A DNA stretch of 64,000 nt, from positions 85,966 to 149,965 of the forward strand of contig NZ_ML703264.1 in NCBI RefSeq assembly GCF_008520305.1, in the 5' to 3' direction. The position numbers and the translations under genes were made by a program. Source of the DNA: Mesorhizobium sp. SARCC-RB16n. GTDB lineage: Bacteria; Pseudomonadota; Alphaproteobacteria; Rhizobiales; Rhizobiaceae. Positions 18,925 to 29,090 of the stretch are shown here, in pieces (the first letter of the stretch is position 1; the number at the start of each line of letters is the position of its first letter). The notes under the pieces were generated by a model. That model was not told the origin of the DNA. It worked only from the letters and a program-made list of their open reading frames with translations, and did not search any database.

Positions 18925-21900
18925 TTATCGCGCTCCGTCGGGCGCCATGAGAGCATCATTGATCACTTCTGCCAAATCGTTTCCGACTCGCTGAAATCCC
19001 AAGAGCCGCGCTACCGCGCGGGTTAGGTCCTCGGGCGGCATGCCCCCACTTTCCGAACGAATTCGCTGAGCTGCGGCGGCTATTTCCATGGGTGGGAGAT
19101 AGGCGGCCTTAAGCAGACTGCCGGTTTCGGCACAGCGGTCCCGGATGGGCGGGTTTTGGGCTTGGTCAGATGTTAAAAGGAATGATCCTGTCCATCTCAC
19201 CGCGTGGTCTCTCTGCGTAGCGAGACGGGCGGCCCGCCCGGCCGTTTCGACGATACGATTGCCGGCCCGCGATTTGCCGAAAGCAGAAGTAATGCGCCGC
19301 GCCACCTCGTCGATGTGGATCGGGCCTTCGATCCCGACGATTTTCACAACTAGGTCCGCAAGCTGGGCAATGGGAGCCTCGTGCGGCTCAAGGCTGGACC
19401 GCACGGAAAGCTCGGCGCGGACATAGGCCGGGGCCGTCAAGGTAAGGTGGGCGATTTCGACCGATTGGTCCGCAATTTCCTGCTCCAGCGGAGCTGGCCG
19501 GAAAGCCCCGTGATTTGCACCACGCACGCGAATGCCGTCCTCAACCGTCAGCCTCGCCTGGTCAAGTGCTGCGGACAGCCGTTGCATCTCGCGGACACGA
19601 TGATGGAACCAGTCGGTGCTCCAGATGCGATGGAAACCCCAGCCGAGGTTCTCCAGGACATCCTGACGCAAACGATCACGCTCACGTGCCCACAGGGCGG
19701 CATGGTAGGTGGCACCATCGCACTCCACCGCCAACAGATACTGCCCCGGACGATCGGGATGACGCACACCAAGGTCGATCCGGAACCCAGCCGTCCCGAC
19801 CTGTGCATCAGCCAGATAGCCGAGTGAGCGGATTGCCGCGGCTACATCTTCCTCGAACGGGCTGTCGGCATCGAGGGCGCTGGCCACGCGCTCCTCCATG
19901 ATTCCGGTCTTGGCAAAGTCGAGGAAGCGTTTCAGAACCCGCGGACCTTCACGTTTGCTGCGCGTTGGGTCGATATGACCTGGGTCGAAGGAGGCGAAGA
20001 CTTCGCAGCGAACTCTCGCACGGGAGAAGAGGACGTTTAACCGCCGTTCACCACCTTCGCCATTCACTGGTCCGAAAGACATAGAAGCGAGCGGACCGTT
20101 GGGCTCCTGCGGTCCATAGCCCACTGAGATCAGGATGACATCGCGCTCGTCACCCTGCACGTTTTCGATGTTTTTGACGAACACATCCTCATGTCGTCCC
20201 TCGCGCAGGAAGCCATCCAGCACAGGATCGTGACGGCGCTCGAGTTCGAGCAGCTCAGTCAACATGTCGGCCTGCGCCTTTGAGAAGGCGACGACTCCGA
20301 GAGAAAGGTCGGGCCATGCTCGAGCGTGTTCCGCCATCCCTCGCACGAGGGCTTGTGCCTCGATCCGATTGGTGCCCTGGCGGCCAAGTCCGCTGCCACC
20401 GCGTGCGTATACGCCTGGAACGCGTCGAAACTTCAATCCGTAGTCATCGTCGAGTTGCAGCGGTGATGGTGGCAGAACAAGGTTATCACCGTAGAATTCG
20501 GCATTCGACACCCTGATCAACGATGGATCGCGCGACCGATAGTGCCATTCCAACATTCGCGAACGGAGGCCACGTGCCTCACACAGCGACAGGATGCTTT
20601 CCATGTCAGCTGCGGTGGCGCCGAGCGGCGCATCCTCGTCCTCGTCCTCAATATCTTCAACATCGTCGACCAAACGGTCGAAGAACGAAGTCGGGGGTAG
20701 TTGCTTCTGGTCGCCCACCACCACGATCTGACGGGCTCGGGCGACGACGCCCAAGGCATCTTCGGGGCGAATCTGGGATGCTTCATCAATCACCAGAAGG
20801 TCGACGGTCACACTGTTGGGCGGCAGGAACTGGGCGACCGAAATCGGACTCATCAGCATTACCGGCTTGATGCGTTGCACCATGCTACCCGCATTCTTCA
20901 TCACCCAGCGGATAGGTTTATGGCCACGCTTGCGTCCGATTTCGCCGCGGATGATACCCATCTCTCCCATCGTGCCGCGCGGCATCTGCTCGAAATGGCG
21001 TGACAAGATCAGGGTCTTGGCGGTCTCAATGCGATCTTTCTCCAGCTTGCCGAAAAGATGCACGAGGTCGTGCCGATCGAGCTGAGGTAGCATGTTCAAT
21101 TGAGGTCGTGCGGCACGTGCCGCGTTCCAGCGGTCCTCTGCGCAGGCATAGGCAAACTCGCGTTCGGCTTCGTGGGACGCGAGACGTTCCTCGTCGACCG
21201 CGTTGACGATCGCCCCGGCTCCATTGCCGAATACCGCGGTGATGCTGCGCGCAAGTGCCGCCCAGTTCCCATAACGTCCGGTGTCCGCCGCCATCTGGGC
21301 AAAAGCGCTGGCCAGTTCAGGCAGCGGAGCCGTTTCGAGCGAATCGCCGATTCCTGCTTGCGCAAGATCAAGCCGCAATCGGAAAATCGGTGCCCGCAAA
21401 CTGGCGCTGCAAGCCTCGATGCGGGCCCTTAGGTCGCGCGCAGTGCCGCGCGGATCGGGAAATGCGGCAAGCGCTTCCGTAACGTGAGCTGCCTCGGTAA
21501 CGGCCCCCGACTGCTTGATCCCTGCCAACCATTCGCTGATGGCGAGCAGGGCCGCGAAAGGTGTGCGCTCACCGCGCCACTCGGCGCCAAGGGCCGTCTC
21601 CAGCCAACCTTCTTCCTCGGCCAGGCGTTTGCGTCGATTCTGGACTTCCGCCAGTTCGTCGACCAGCGCCAGTCGCTCTGCGGGTGCTTTAGGCAGCGAG
21701 CCTGATAGAAGGCTCGCCAATTCACCGGAAGCGCGGCGATAGGAACCAAAAAGTCGCGCAAAGAAGGAGTTTTGGCCGCGCACGATTGCCTGCCGCACCG
21801 CGCCGATACTGGCGTTCCAAGCCGGAGTTGCAAACTTTCCTGCTGCGGTAGCTTGAGCCGCCGCCCAGTCTGCACCAGCCCGCAACGCTTCGGCCTGCCG

Positions 21901-23625
21901 GGGTTGGTTCGCATTCGGAAACAGCGAAACTACTGATGCCGCTGCCCCAGAGGGGGCCGATCCGAACGCCTCGATCCCTGCGCTAATAGCCGAGATCTCG
22001 GCCAGGGTGCGCGGTTTCGGTTGGTGAAGTGTCTGCACAAGGTGCGCCGACGCGCTGCAGAGCTCCGAGATCGCGTTCGTCGCTGCGGCCAATTCGTTCC
22101 CAAGGCGCACCAAATCAGTGGGTTGCAGATCGAGATCCATGGTTCCCCGGAATGGATGCGCTTCAGACGGCCCCGCCGTTTCCAGCGCCGCGACGAAACT
22201 GGATATCGCCGCCAGCGCGCGCTGGCGTTCCTCCCGTGTCAGAGTCCCCAAACCTTCCTCGGAAATCGAGGGTGCCTTTGCCCCCTGACCGATGAAGCCA
22301 ATGATTTCCGAGATTGCGCGGAAGGGGCTTTCGTTGCTCGGCGGAAGAGGTGTGTGCAACAGCGCCGTGATCCGGTTCAGCTCGTCACGGGTGAGGCGAA
22401 GCTGGGCGGGATCGGCGGCCCCCGGCAAAGCACGCGCACTGGCCATGAGCGTTCGGCCGAGTTCCTGCGCCAGGGCCTTCTTGTTGGCCGTGCGCGAGTG
22501 CAGTTCAAGGCAGATGTCGCGCAGTCCTGCCTTTACCAGACGGTCATGCACAACCGAAAGCGCAGCCATCTTCTCGGCGACGAAAAGCACTGACTTTCCA
22601 TCGTAAGCCGCCGCTGCGATGATGTTGGTAATGGTCTGGGACTTGCCAGTTCCTGGTGGTCCTTGCACCACCAGGCTTGCGCCTCTCCGGACCTCTTCGA
22701 TCACCTTGGTCTGCGAGGCGTCGGCGTCGATCACCTGGATGATTTGCGACGGATCGAGGTGGTCGTCGAGCTTGTCCTCGGGTCCAAAGAGCGGTGTATC
22801 GGCCTCGAACCCCTCGGCCAGAAGCCCGGCAAGCAAGTCATTGTCGGAGAGCGTGCCATCCGGCCAATTCGCCTGGTCGAGGTCACGGTGCATAAGTAGC
22901 TTGGCGAAGGAGAAGAAGCCGATCTGCATGCCGTCGGCATCGATTGACCAGCCCGATTGTGCTGAAACCGTTTCGGCCACGAGCGCGAAATACTGCGACG
23001 GGCTCCAGCCTTCGATCTCATCGATCTCCGGCAGGACGATCCCGAAATCCTGCCTCAGCCGCTCCTGCAGGGGAAGGTTCGTGGTGATATCATCGTCGCG
23101 AGACAAGATATCGAAGGTCGAGGTCCGCTCGTTCCGCACCAGTTGCACCGGCAGGAGGACCAGCGGCGCCTCACGCTGGATCTCGGATGTCGGGCTCTCG
23201 CGCCAACGCAGGAAGCCCATGGCCAGATAGAGGATGTTGAGACCCTGTTCTTCTTCCGCCGACTTTGCATCATGAGCCAGTCGCAGGAGACGCCGCGCCA
23301 GCGCTTCCGGTCCAAGGGGCGTCTCGATGAAATTGTCGCCATACCTTTCGGAACCGGCTTCGCGATCATCGTCGGACGAGGCGAGCAGCATTTCCTGCCC
23401 TTCCTCCACCTTGTCCTTCCCCATCGCCTTGAAGCGCATCCGCTTACCCTGAAGGCGCAGGAGTGCGAAAATGTCGTCCGAGCGTTCGTTGATCGCATTC
23501 AGGCAATTCGCGCGCTGATTGGCCCGATTGACGTGGATCAGCCGGTTTCGCGTTCCGGTTTCGAGGAGCTTGCGCCTCGCCGCCTCCAGAACTTTGGAAA
23601 TCGCCTTTGTGTTGACTTCAAGCAT
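18925..23625 (-). CDS. DUF4011-SF1 helicase-PD-(D/E)XK-DUF3320 defence-type protein
   Basis: A 1566-aa multidomain protein. The N-terminus (about 10-60, AARRKLLETGTRNRLIHV) is DUF4011. An SF1 helicase follows, with Walker A GPPGTGKS at 322-329, a long insert, then motif II LLVIDEASQI and VVGDQKQLPP. The region near 1250-1330 is a VSR/MTES_1575-like nuclease with FEEDVAAAIRSLGY, RIDLGV, ECDGATYH and a WSTDWF ending. The last 200 residues hold DUF3320. Such proteins are common single-gene members of defence islands; from memory, a relative named Hhe is reported as antiphage. The longest frame starts at GTG 23685, but ATG 23625 fits the family N-terminus. It is transcribed toward the island's left end, divergent from the WYL operon. 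Confidence 0.85.
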   Translation of the reverse strand: MLEVNTKAISKVLEAARRKLLETGTRNRLIHVNRANQRANCLNAINERSDDIFALLRLQGKRMRFKAMGKDKVEEGQEMLLASSDDDREAGSERYGDNFIETPLGPEALARRLLRLAHDAKSAEEEQGLNILYLAMGFLRWRESPTSEIQREAPLVLLPVQLVRNERTSTFDILSRDDDITTNLPLQERLRQDFGIVLPEIDEIEGWSPSQYFALVAETVSAQSGWSIDADGMQIGFFSFAKLLMHRDLDQANWPDGTLSDNDLLAGLLAEGFEADTPLFGPEDKLDDHLDPSQIIQVIDADASQTKVIEEVRRGASLVVQGPPGTGKSQTITNIIAAAAYDGKSVLFVAEKMAALSVVHDRLVKAGLRDICLELHSRTANKKALAQELGRTLMASARALPGAADPAQLRLTRDELNRITALLHTPLPPSNESPFRAISEIIGFIGQGAKAPSISEEGLGTLTREERQRALAAISSFVAALETAGPSEAHPFRGTMDLDLQPTDLVRLGNELAAATNAISELCSASAHLVQTLHQPKPRTLAEISAISAGIEAFGSAPSGAAASVVSLFPNANQPRQAEALRAGADWAAAQATAAGKFATPAWNASIGAVRQAIVRGQNSFFARLFGSYRRASGELASLLSGSLPKAPAERLALVDELAEVQNRRKRLAEEEGWLETALGAEWRGERTPFAALLAISEWLAGIKQSGAVTEAAHVTEALAAFPDPRGTARDLRARIEACSASLRAPIFRLRLDLAQAGIGDSLETAPLPELASAFAQMAADTGRYGNWAALARSITAVFGNGAGAIVNAVDEERLASHEAEREFAYACAEDRWNAARAARPQLNMLPQLDRHDLVHLFGKLEKDRIETAKTLILSRHFEQMPRGTMGEMGIIRGEIGRKRGHKPIRWVMKNAGSMVQRIKPVMLMSPISVAQFLPPNSVTVDLLVIDEASQIRPEDALGVVARARQIVVVGDQKQLPPTSFFDRLVDDVEDIEDEDEDAPLGATAADMESILSLCEARGLRSRMLEWHYRSRDPSLIRVSNAEFYGDNLVLPPSPLQLDDDYGLKFRRVPGVYARGGSGLGRQGTNRIEAQALVRGMAEHARAWPDLSLGVVAFSKAQADMLTELLELERRHDPVLDGFLREGRHEDVFVKNIENVQGDERDVILISVGYGPQEPNGPLASMSFGPVNGEGGERRLNVLFSRARVRCEVFASFDPGHIDPTRSKREGPRVLKRFLDFAKTGIMEERVASALDADSPFEEDVAAAIRSLGYLADAQVGTAGFRIDLGVRHPDRPGQYLLAVECDGATYHAALWARERDRLRQDVLENLGWGFHRIWSTDWFHHRVREMQRLSAALDQARLTVEDGIRVRGANHGAFRPAPLEQEIADQSVEIAHLTLTAPAYVRAELSVRSSLEPHEAPIAQLADLVVKIVGIEGPIHIDEVARRITSAFGKSRAGNRIVETAGRAARLATQRDHAVRWTGSFLLTSDQAQNPPIRDRCAETGSLLKAAYLPPMEIAAAAQRIRSESGGMPPEDLTRAVARLLGFQRVGNDLAEVINDALMAPDGAR

Positions 23626-24223
23626 TTGTCTGATCGCGAAATTCAGAATTGCGGATCGAAACAAATCCGGCCCCGGCAGCAGCACAGTTGCCGTCGCACT
23701 TCGCGCGCATCATTAAGGCGTTGACCATCCCAAGCCCCTTTTTCTTTTTGTCTGATCTAGACTAGGTTGTTGCCGCTGTTGGAATCAAGAGTTTGCAAGA
23801 ATGATCACAGGTGAATTGCGTTCAAAAAGCGATACTTTCTAGGAGGCGGCATCGCGAATTTGTTCGAGGTGATCAAGCAGATAACTTTACCCGCTGTTTA
23901 TGCGCGGGCTGGACGAGGCCGAGCAACATGAGTTTGGCGGTGATTGGTTCATATTTTTGAGCCGTCAGCCATTCTTGATAGTCGTTTCGCACCGGAAGCC
24001 CCTCGGGTGGCAGAAAATTTGACCTCACTGGCCCGCACTTACGTCCCCAAAGCCGCTAAAGACAGACTCGAAATCCATAGTCCAAGTGCTGCGAAGAAAA
24101 ATTCTCTGGGGATAACAGTGGTCGCGCTGCTGTTTGAAGCACGATCTGCCTGTGTATTGTAGAACGGCCGATTCTCGTCACCCGTTGGGCTATTCGAGCA
24201 TTGGGTCTGTTGTTGGAAACACC
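23626..24223. other. Divergent intergenic region between the DUF4011 gene and the WYL operon
   Basis: About 600 bases with no supported gene; small plus-strand ORFs lack domains. It is AT-richer than its surroundings and must contain the promoters of the two divergent units. A short dyad, CTAGACTAG, lies near 23757-23765. The WYL protein may bind in this region, but no clear operator can be assigned by eye. Confidence 0.4.
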
Positions 24224-25201
24224 ATGTCCTATTCCAAGGCAAACGAGCTTCTCAGACTGGCTGATTTCGCTTGCTCAAGGTTCCGCGGCGTCACGCTTAC
24301 AGATATTTGTGAGCATTTCGAGGTAAGCCATCGAACTGCGCAGCGCATGACCTCAGCGCTCTCCGAGGCATTTCCACACGCTGTAGATGTCGTCGAAGAT
24401 CAAACGAGAGAACGGCGCTGGATTGTTCGCGAGATCCCACTTGCTAGATTGCGGCTCTCCGGGGATGAGGAGCTCGAGGGGCTCGAATTCGCCATTTCTC
24501 GCCTTCGCGAAAGCGGTGATTCAAGGCAGGCTCGCGCTTTGGCGAGTCTTCGTGATCGTCTTCTGGCAGCGCTGCCGGTCACGGAGGCACGGCGCGCGGA
24601 AGCTGATGCGGAAGCGATGCTGGAAGTTCATGGAGTTGCCGCAAGGCCTGGGCCATTCGTTGCCGTTGCCCAGGCCGTTACAGACGCAGTGACCGAAGCG
24701 CTTCGCGGACCATACAAGCTTCGCTTCAGCTACAATGACAGTCTCCGTGTTGTCGAACCTTACGGCGTTCTTCTCGGAGCACGGCGCTACCTCGTCGGTA
24801 GGCAGCCTGACAAAGGACTGAAGCTTCGGCATTTCCGCTTTGACCGAATTAGAGCAGTTGAAGTGACCGACGAATGGTTTGCGCGAGACTTCGATTTTGA
24901 TCTTGCAGCGCATGCAGCGCGAGCGTTCGGATCATTCCAAGACGATAGCCAGTTCGGTGAGGTCGTGTGGCGCTTCGCTCCTGAAGCGGCCGATCGCGCT
25001 GCGGAATGGCGCTTTCATCCTAACCAACGAGTGCGCGTAACTGAAGATGGCGCACTTGAAGTGCGGTTCGAGGCCTCTGGCTGGCTTGAGATGGCCTGGC
25101 ACCTTTACCAATGGGGGGACACTGTCCAGGTCATCAAACCCAAAGAGCTTGCAGATATCGTTCACGCCGCCCGGAGGGATGATTTTGATGCACTCCCCTG
25201 A
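24224..25201 (+). CDS. WYL-domain transcriptional regulator
   Basis: A 325-aa regulator. A winged helix-turn-helix (about residues 5-65, including CEHFEVSHRTAQRMTSAL) is followed by a WYL domain (about 155-225, with KLRFSYNDSLRVVEPYGVLL, RRYLVGRQPD and the HFRFDRI strand) and a WCX-type C-terminal dimerisation segment. WYL proteins sense nucleic acid or nucleotide ligands and often control defence operons such as BREX or CBASS. It sits immediately upstream of and collinear with the SbcCD-like genes, 149 bases before the next start, so it is the likely regulator of that operon. ATG 24224 gives the normal N-terminus; an in-frame start at 24134 is less likely. Confidence 0.88.
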   Translation: MSYSKANELLRLADFACSRFRGVTLTDICEHFEVSHRTAQRMTSALSEAFPHAVDVVEDQTRERRWIVREIPLARLRLSGDEELEGLEFAISRLRESGDSRQARALASLRDRLLAALPVTEARRAEADAEAMLEVHGVAARPGPFVAVAQAVTDAVTEALRGPYKLRFSYNDSLRVVEPYGVLLGARRYLVGRQPDKGLKLRHFRFDRIRAVEVTDEWFARDFDFDLAAHAARAFGSFQDDSQFGEVVWRFAPEAADRAAEWRFHPNQRVRVTEDGALEVRFEASGWLEMAWHLYQWGDTVQVIKPKELADIVHAARRDDFDALP

Positions 25202-25350
25202 TTGATGTTCACACTTTGTTCGATAATTCAACCTTTCAACGTTCGCGATCACTCCTCTGCATGACAGCTTCTGACACCCTCGCATGATAGCTCATTTGAA
25301 TTCGGATCGCACTGTTGGGTCCGCCTCAATCTGGCTCTGGTGATCTTCAC

Positions 25351-26478
25351 ATGTTTCGTTTTATTCATTCGTCCGATCTGCACCTCGGTCGCAGGTTCGG
25401 CAACCTTCCGGAAGACGCGCGCGGTCGCCTGGTAGAGGCGAGGCACGCGGCGATAGGACGTCTGGCCGCTTCCGCACAAGATCACGGCGCAAGCCACGTG
25501 ATGCTTGCTGGAGACGTTTTTGACACGGAAACGCCGTCCGACGCCGTTTGGCGTCACGCTTTGGCTGCGATGAGTTCCGTGCAAAGCCTTCAATGGTGGA
25601 TTCTCCCTGGAAATCACGACAGCCTGGCGGCTGAGGCACTCTGGGGTCGCGTCCGCGCCCACGCCCCCGCGAACGTTCATCTTCTTGATGCGCCGGAACC
25701 AATCGAGATCGCGCCGCGGGTGGTTGTCCTGCCCGCTCCGGTGCCTCGCCGCTTTCCCGGCCGCGACCTGACTGAGTGGATGCCCCTTTGCGCTACTCCT
25801 GAGGACTACCTCCGGATTGGGCTTGCACATGGCGGAGTCCTTACATTTGGGTCCGAGGACGGCGGCGCCGAAATTATCCCCCCCGATCGTGCCAAGTCTG
25901 CTCGGCTCGACTACCTAGCGCTTGGTGATTGGCACGGACTGAAGCAGTTCGGCGATCGCACCTTCTACTCTGGCACGCCTGAGCGCGATCGATTCAAGCA
26001 CGGCGGCCCCGGCACTTGCCTCGCTGTTACTCTCCTGGCTCCGGGCGCGGTGCCGGAGGTCAACACCATTCAGACCGGTCAGTTCGACTGGCAGGAAGCA
26101 CCACTTCCACTCACACCTGCACAAGATGCAGTAGCTGCCCTGGAGATGCTGTTGCCGGCCGAAGGCAAGGCGAGGCGGGACATGCTTCTCAGAATTCGAG
26201 CCACCGGTTGGCTGGGCCTGCCAGCGCGCATGGCGCTGACACGTGCAGCAGAGCTTGCAAAGCCCGAGTTCTGGCATTTCGAATTCGACGATGCAGATCT
26301 CGCGACCGAATGCAGCCTGGAGGATCTCGACGGAATTGCGTTGAACGGCGCACTTCGGTTGGCAGCTGAAGGGCTCCATCAGAGGTCTGAAGACGCGGCA
26401 ACGCCCCCCACGGATCGGGTGATCGCCGCGGCGGCACTTAGGCGCCTTTACAACTATGTGCAGGGAGAGACGCAATGA
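25351..26478 (+). CDS. Mre11/SbcD-like DNA repair exonuclease
   Basis: A 375-aa calcineurin-like metallophosphoesterase. Metal-binding motifs are intact: SSDLHLG (Asp9, His11), LAGDVFDTE (Asp55), LPGNHDS (Asn88, His89) and the later HGG and GDWHG. This is the Mre11/SbcD layout, normally an Mn2+-dependent DNA end and hairpin nuclease working with a Rad50/SbcC ATPase. The next gene encodes such an ATPase and overlaps by ATGA (26475-26478). The sequence is too far from the housekeeping SbcD type to be called sbcD; I infer a specialised defence or repair version. Start ATG 25351 places the first motif at residue 7, as expected. Confidence 0.88.
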   Translation: MFRFIHSSDLHLGRRFGNLPEDARGRLVEARHAAIGRLAASAQDHGASHVMLAGDVFDTETPSDAVWRHALAAMSSVQSLQWWILPGNHDSLAAEALWGRVRAHAPANVHLLDAPEPIEIAPRVVVLPAPVPRRFPGRDLTEWMPLCATPEDYLRIGLAHGGVLTFGSEDGGAEIIPPDRAKSARLDYLALGDWHGLKQFGDRTFYSGTPERDRFKHGGPGTCLAVTLLAPGAVPEVNTIQTGQFDWQEAPLPLTPAQDAVAALEMLLPAEGKARRDMLLRIRATGWLGLPARMALTRAAELAKPEFWHFEFDDADLATECSLEDLDGIALNGALRLAAEGLHQRSEDAATPPTDRVIAAAALRRLYNYVQGETQ

Positions 26479-29090
26479 AGCTCCTCGCGATACGCCTCGA
26501 TAATGTCCGACGGTTCACCGACCCTGTTGAGATCACGGGTATCGGAACCGGGCTGAACGTCCTTTCGGCCCCGAATGAGAGCGGCAAGTCGACCATCGTT
26601 GATGCGCTCCACGCGCTCTTTTTCAAAGGCTACAGGTCTTGGGACAAAGAGGTCGCGAGTCTTGCGCCGCATTCCGGCGGTGATCCTCAAGTGGCGGTCG
26701 AAATTGAGATTAACGACAACCGCTTCAAGGTGGAAAAACGTTGGAGCAAGACGCGCAAGGGCGAAGCCAAGGTCTTCCGCGGCGGGCACCTGATCAAGCA
26801 GGCGGACGATGCCGAGACATGGCTCGCCGAGGTGCTGAAAGCGCCGAAGGAAGGGGGGCCGGCCGGTCTCCTCTGGGTGCGACAGGGCTTGACCAGTCTC
26901 GACGAAGGCGAATCCGCCCACTCAGCACGGCGCGACTTGCTCTCTTCAGTCACCGGCGAGGTCGAAGCAATGACTGGCGGGCGTCGCATGGACGCGACGC
27001 GGGACCGTTGTCGGAGGGAACTTGACCGCTACTTGACCAGCAGCGGAAAAGCGAGAGTTGGCGGCCCACTAAAGTCCACGGAAGACGAGGTCTCGGCTCT
27101 CGATCTCCGACGCGATGGGCTTGCCGCCAAGGCGGCGTCTCTATGGGCGGAACTTGATCGCCGGCGCAATCTAAGGCGCGAACTCGCCAGTCTTGAAGAC
27201 GGCGAGCAGGATTCGGGAAGGATGACGCGGCTCGCAGAGGCGGAGGCCGCCCATGACGAGGCATCCCGTCATGCAGAAGCACTTGAGCGAGCGATCGAAG
27301 CAGAAAGATCGAAAAGCCTTGAGATGGAACGAGCCCAGGAGAGGCTTGCGACAATCGAGGCCGCGCTTGCTGAAGAACGGAGTGCCGGAGCTGCCCTTGA
27401 GTTGGCCAAGGCTGACGCCGCAATCAAGGACGAGCGGCACCGCCAAGCTGAGGGTGTATTCATCGAGGCGAGAAGGAGTTTCGACAAGGCGTTCTCATCT
27501 GCCGAGACTGCCTCTGAAATCCTTCGAAGGGCACTACGTGCTCAGACATGCGCTGCGACAGCAGAGCGGCGAGCGGAGCTTACGCTTCGACTGGCCCAAG
27601 CCGAAGGCTTGCGGACCGAGCTTGAGAAAGCCGTAGCGGACGCCAAGGTTGGCCTCACAGACAAGGTGCTGCGTCAATTGGAGGACCGGGTTGGAGAGGT
27701 CCGGGTTCTACGAAAGGCACGCGAGATAGAGGCCGTCGCTCTCACGATGAAGTATGCCGTTGGGCGGAAAGATGGTGTCGCGCTCAACGGTAAGCCGATG
27801 CCCAATGGAAATCGTGTCGCAATACCCGATGGCGCCACGCTGGAGATTGACGGCATTGGACACCTAACGGTCCATCCCGGTGCACAGTCTGCCGCCGATA
27901 CACTTGCGGTAGCCGAGAAAGCTCTTGCCGACGCACTTGAAGCGTCTGGCTACGAGACTATGGAGACCGCTCGAGCAGCCGCGCATCTCCGTCTCGAGGC
28001 CGAAGCTCGATACCGGAGTGCCGAGCACCAGTTAAACGGGGCGGCGCCGCATGGAATCGAAGCCCTGCGGGAAAGTATCGCGCGCCTGCCTGAACCCGTG
28101 GAGACGGAACCCGAACTTCCGAGCGCAAGAGAGGCTCAGGAGGCCGAGGTAGCAGCAAAACACGCTCTTGCAGAAGCAACCAGCACACTTGAGAAAGCCC
28201 GCTGTGCGTTCCAAATAGCGCAGACGGCCGCGGCCCGTGTTGCCGCAGCCGCAGAAAGCGCAGCGGAGAGGGTCTCCAGGGCGCTCTCCGCAGTCAGCGG
28301 CCTCCAAGATGCCGAGGCCGAAAAGACGCGCCTTATGAACGAGCTTCTTGTGCATCGGGCCGCGTTGGCCGAAGCGATTGGACAGCGCCAAGCAATCTTG
28401 GCCGTGGCGCCTGATCTTGAAGCGGCGAAGGCTGCATTACAACGTGCACGATCGGTCATCACACGCGCCGAACAGGACCGCCAACGCATTTGCGTTGATC
28501 TCGGAAAGTTGGATACGGCGATCGAGATGCATGCTGCGGAGGCCGTCGAGGAAGAGCTGGCCGACGTCGAGATCCGACTGAAAGCAGCGAGGCGCAGACT
28601 TGATGAGATCATGTTCGAGGTCTCAGTCCTGCAGATAGTGGACGAGGCACTTGAATCCGCCAGAACTGCTGCACGAGACCGCTACGTTGAGCCCGTCCTG
28701 CGGGAGCTTACACCACTCATCCGACTGCTCTGGCCCGAGGCTGAGCTTCGCTTCGATGCCGAGAAAGTCCTGCCGACGGCTCTGGTTCGAGCCGGAACGG
28801 AGGAAGACTTTGACATCCTGTCAGGCGGCACCAAGGAGCAGATAGCGCTTCTCGTGCGGCTGGCCTTTGCTCGAATGCTAGCGAAGGCAGGTAATCCCGC
28901 GCCAGTGATTCTCGATGATGCGATCGTTTACACCGACGACGACCGCATCGAGCGTATCTTCGACGCCTTGACGCGACAGGCACAAGATCTGCAGATCATT
29001 GTGTTTTCATGCCGACAGAGAGCCTTCCGAGATCTTGGAGGTCGGGGCCTCGCAATTATCGGCCAGGAATCTGTATTGGATGCCGCGTAA
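26475..29090 (+). CDS. Rad50/SbcC-like coiled-coil ATPase
   Basis: An 871-aa SMC-like ABC ATPase. Walker A APNESGKST is at residues 32-40. Long Ala/Glu/Arg-rich coiled-coil arms run from about 190 to 370 and 490 to 740, and the C-terminal lobe carries the signature LSGGTKEQIALLVRLAFARM and Walker B PVILDDAIVYTDDDR. No zinc-hook CxxC is visible at the arm apex; instead a compact region (KYAVGRKDGVALNGKPMPNG, about 420-460) separates the arms, as in YhaN-type ATPases. It overlaps the nuclease gene by four bases and the next gene by one (TAATG), so a complex with both neighbours is likely. It would hold DNA ends and gate the nuclease. Confidence 0.88.
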   Translation: MKLLAIRLDNVRRFTDPVEITGIGTGLNVLSAPNESGKSTIVDALHALFFKGYRSWDKEVASLAPHSGGDPQVAVEIEINDNRFKVEKRWSKTRKGEAKVFRGGHLIKQADDAETWLAEVLKAPKEGGPAGLLWVRQGLTSLDEGESAHSARRDLLSSVTGEVEAMTGGRRMDATRDRCRRELDRYLTSSGKARVGGPLKSTEDEVSALDLRRDGLAAKAASLWAELDRRRNLRRELASLEDGEQDSGRMTRLAEAEAAHDEASRHAEALERAIEAERSKSLEMERAQERLATIEAALAEERSAGAALELAKADAAIKDERHRQAEGVFIEARRSFDKAFSSAETASEILRRALRAQTCAATAERRAELTLRLAQAEGLRTELEKAVADAKVGLTDKVLRQLEDRVGEVRVLRKAREIEAVALTMKYAVGRKDGVALNGKPMPNGNRVAIPDGATLEIDGIGHLTVHPGAQSAADTLAVAEKALADALEASGYETMETARAAAHLRLEAEARYRSAEHQLNGAAPHGIEALRESIARLPEPVETEPELPSAREAQEAEVAAKHALAEATSTLEKARCAFQIAQTAAARVAAAAESAAERVSRALSAVSGLQDAEAEKTRLMNELLVHRAALAEAIGQRQAILAVAPDLEAAKAALQRARSVITRAEQDRQRICVDLGKLDTAIEMHAAEAVEEELADVEIRLKAARRRLDEIMFEVSVLQIVDEALESARTAARDRYVEPVLRELTPLIRLLWPEAELRFDAEKVLPTALVRAGTEEDFDILSGGTKEQIALLVRLAFARMLAKAGNPAPVILDDAIVYTDDDRIERIFDALTRQAQDLQIIVFSCRQRAFRDLGGRGLAIIGQESVLDAA

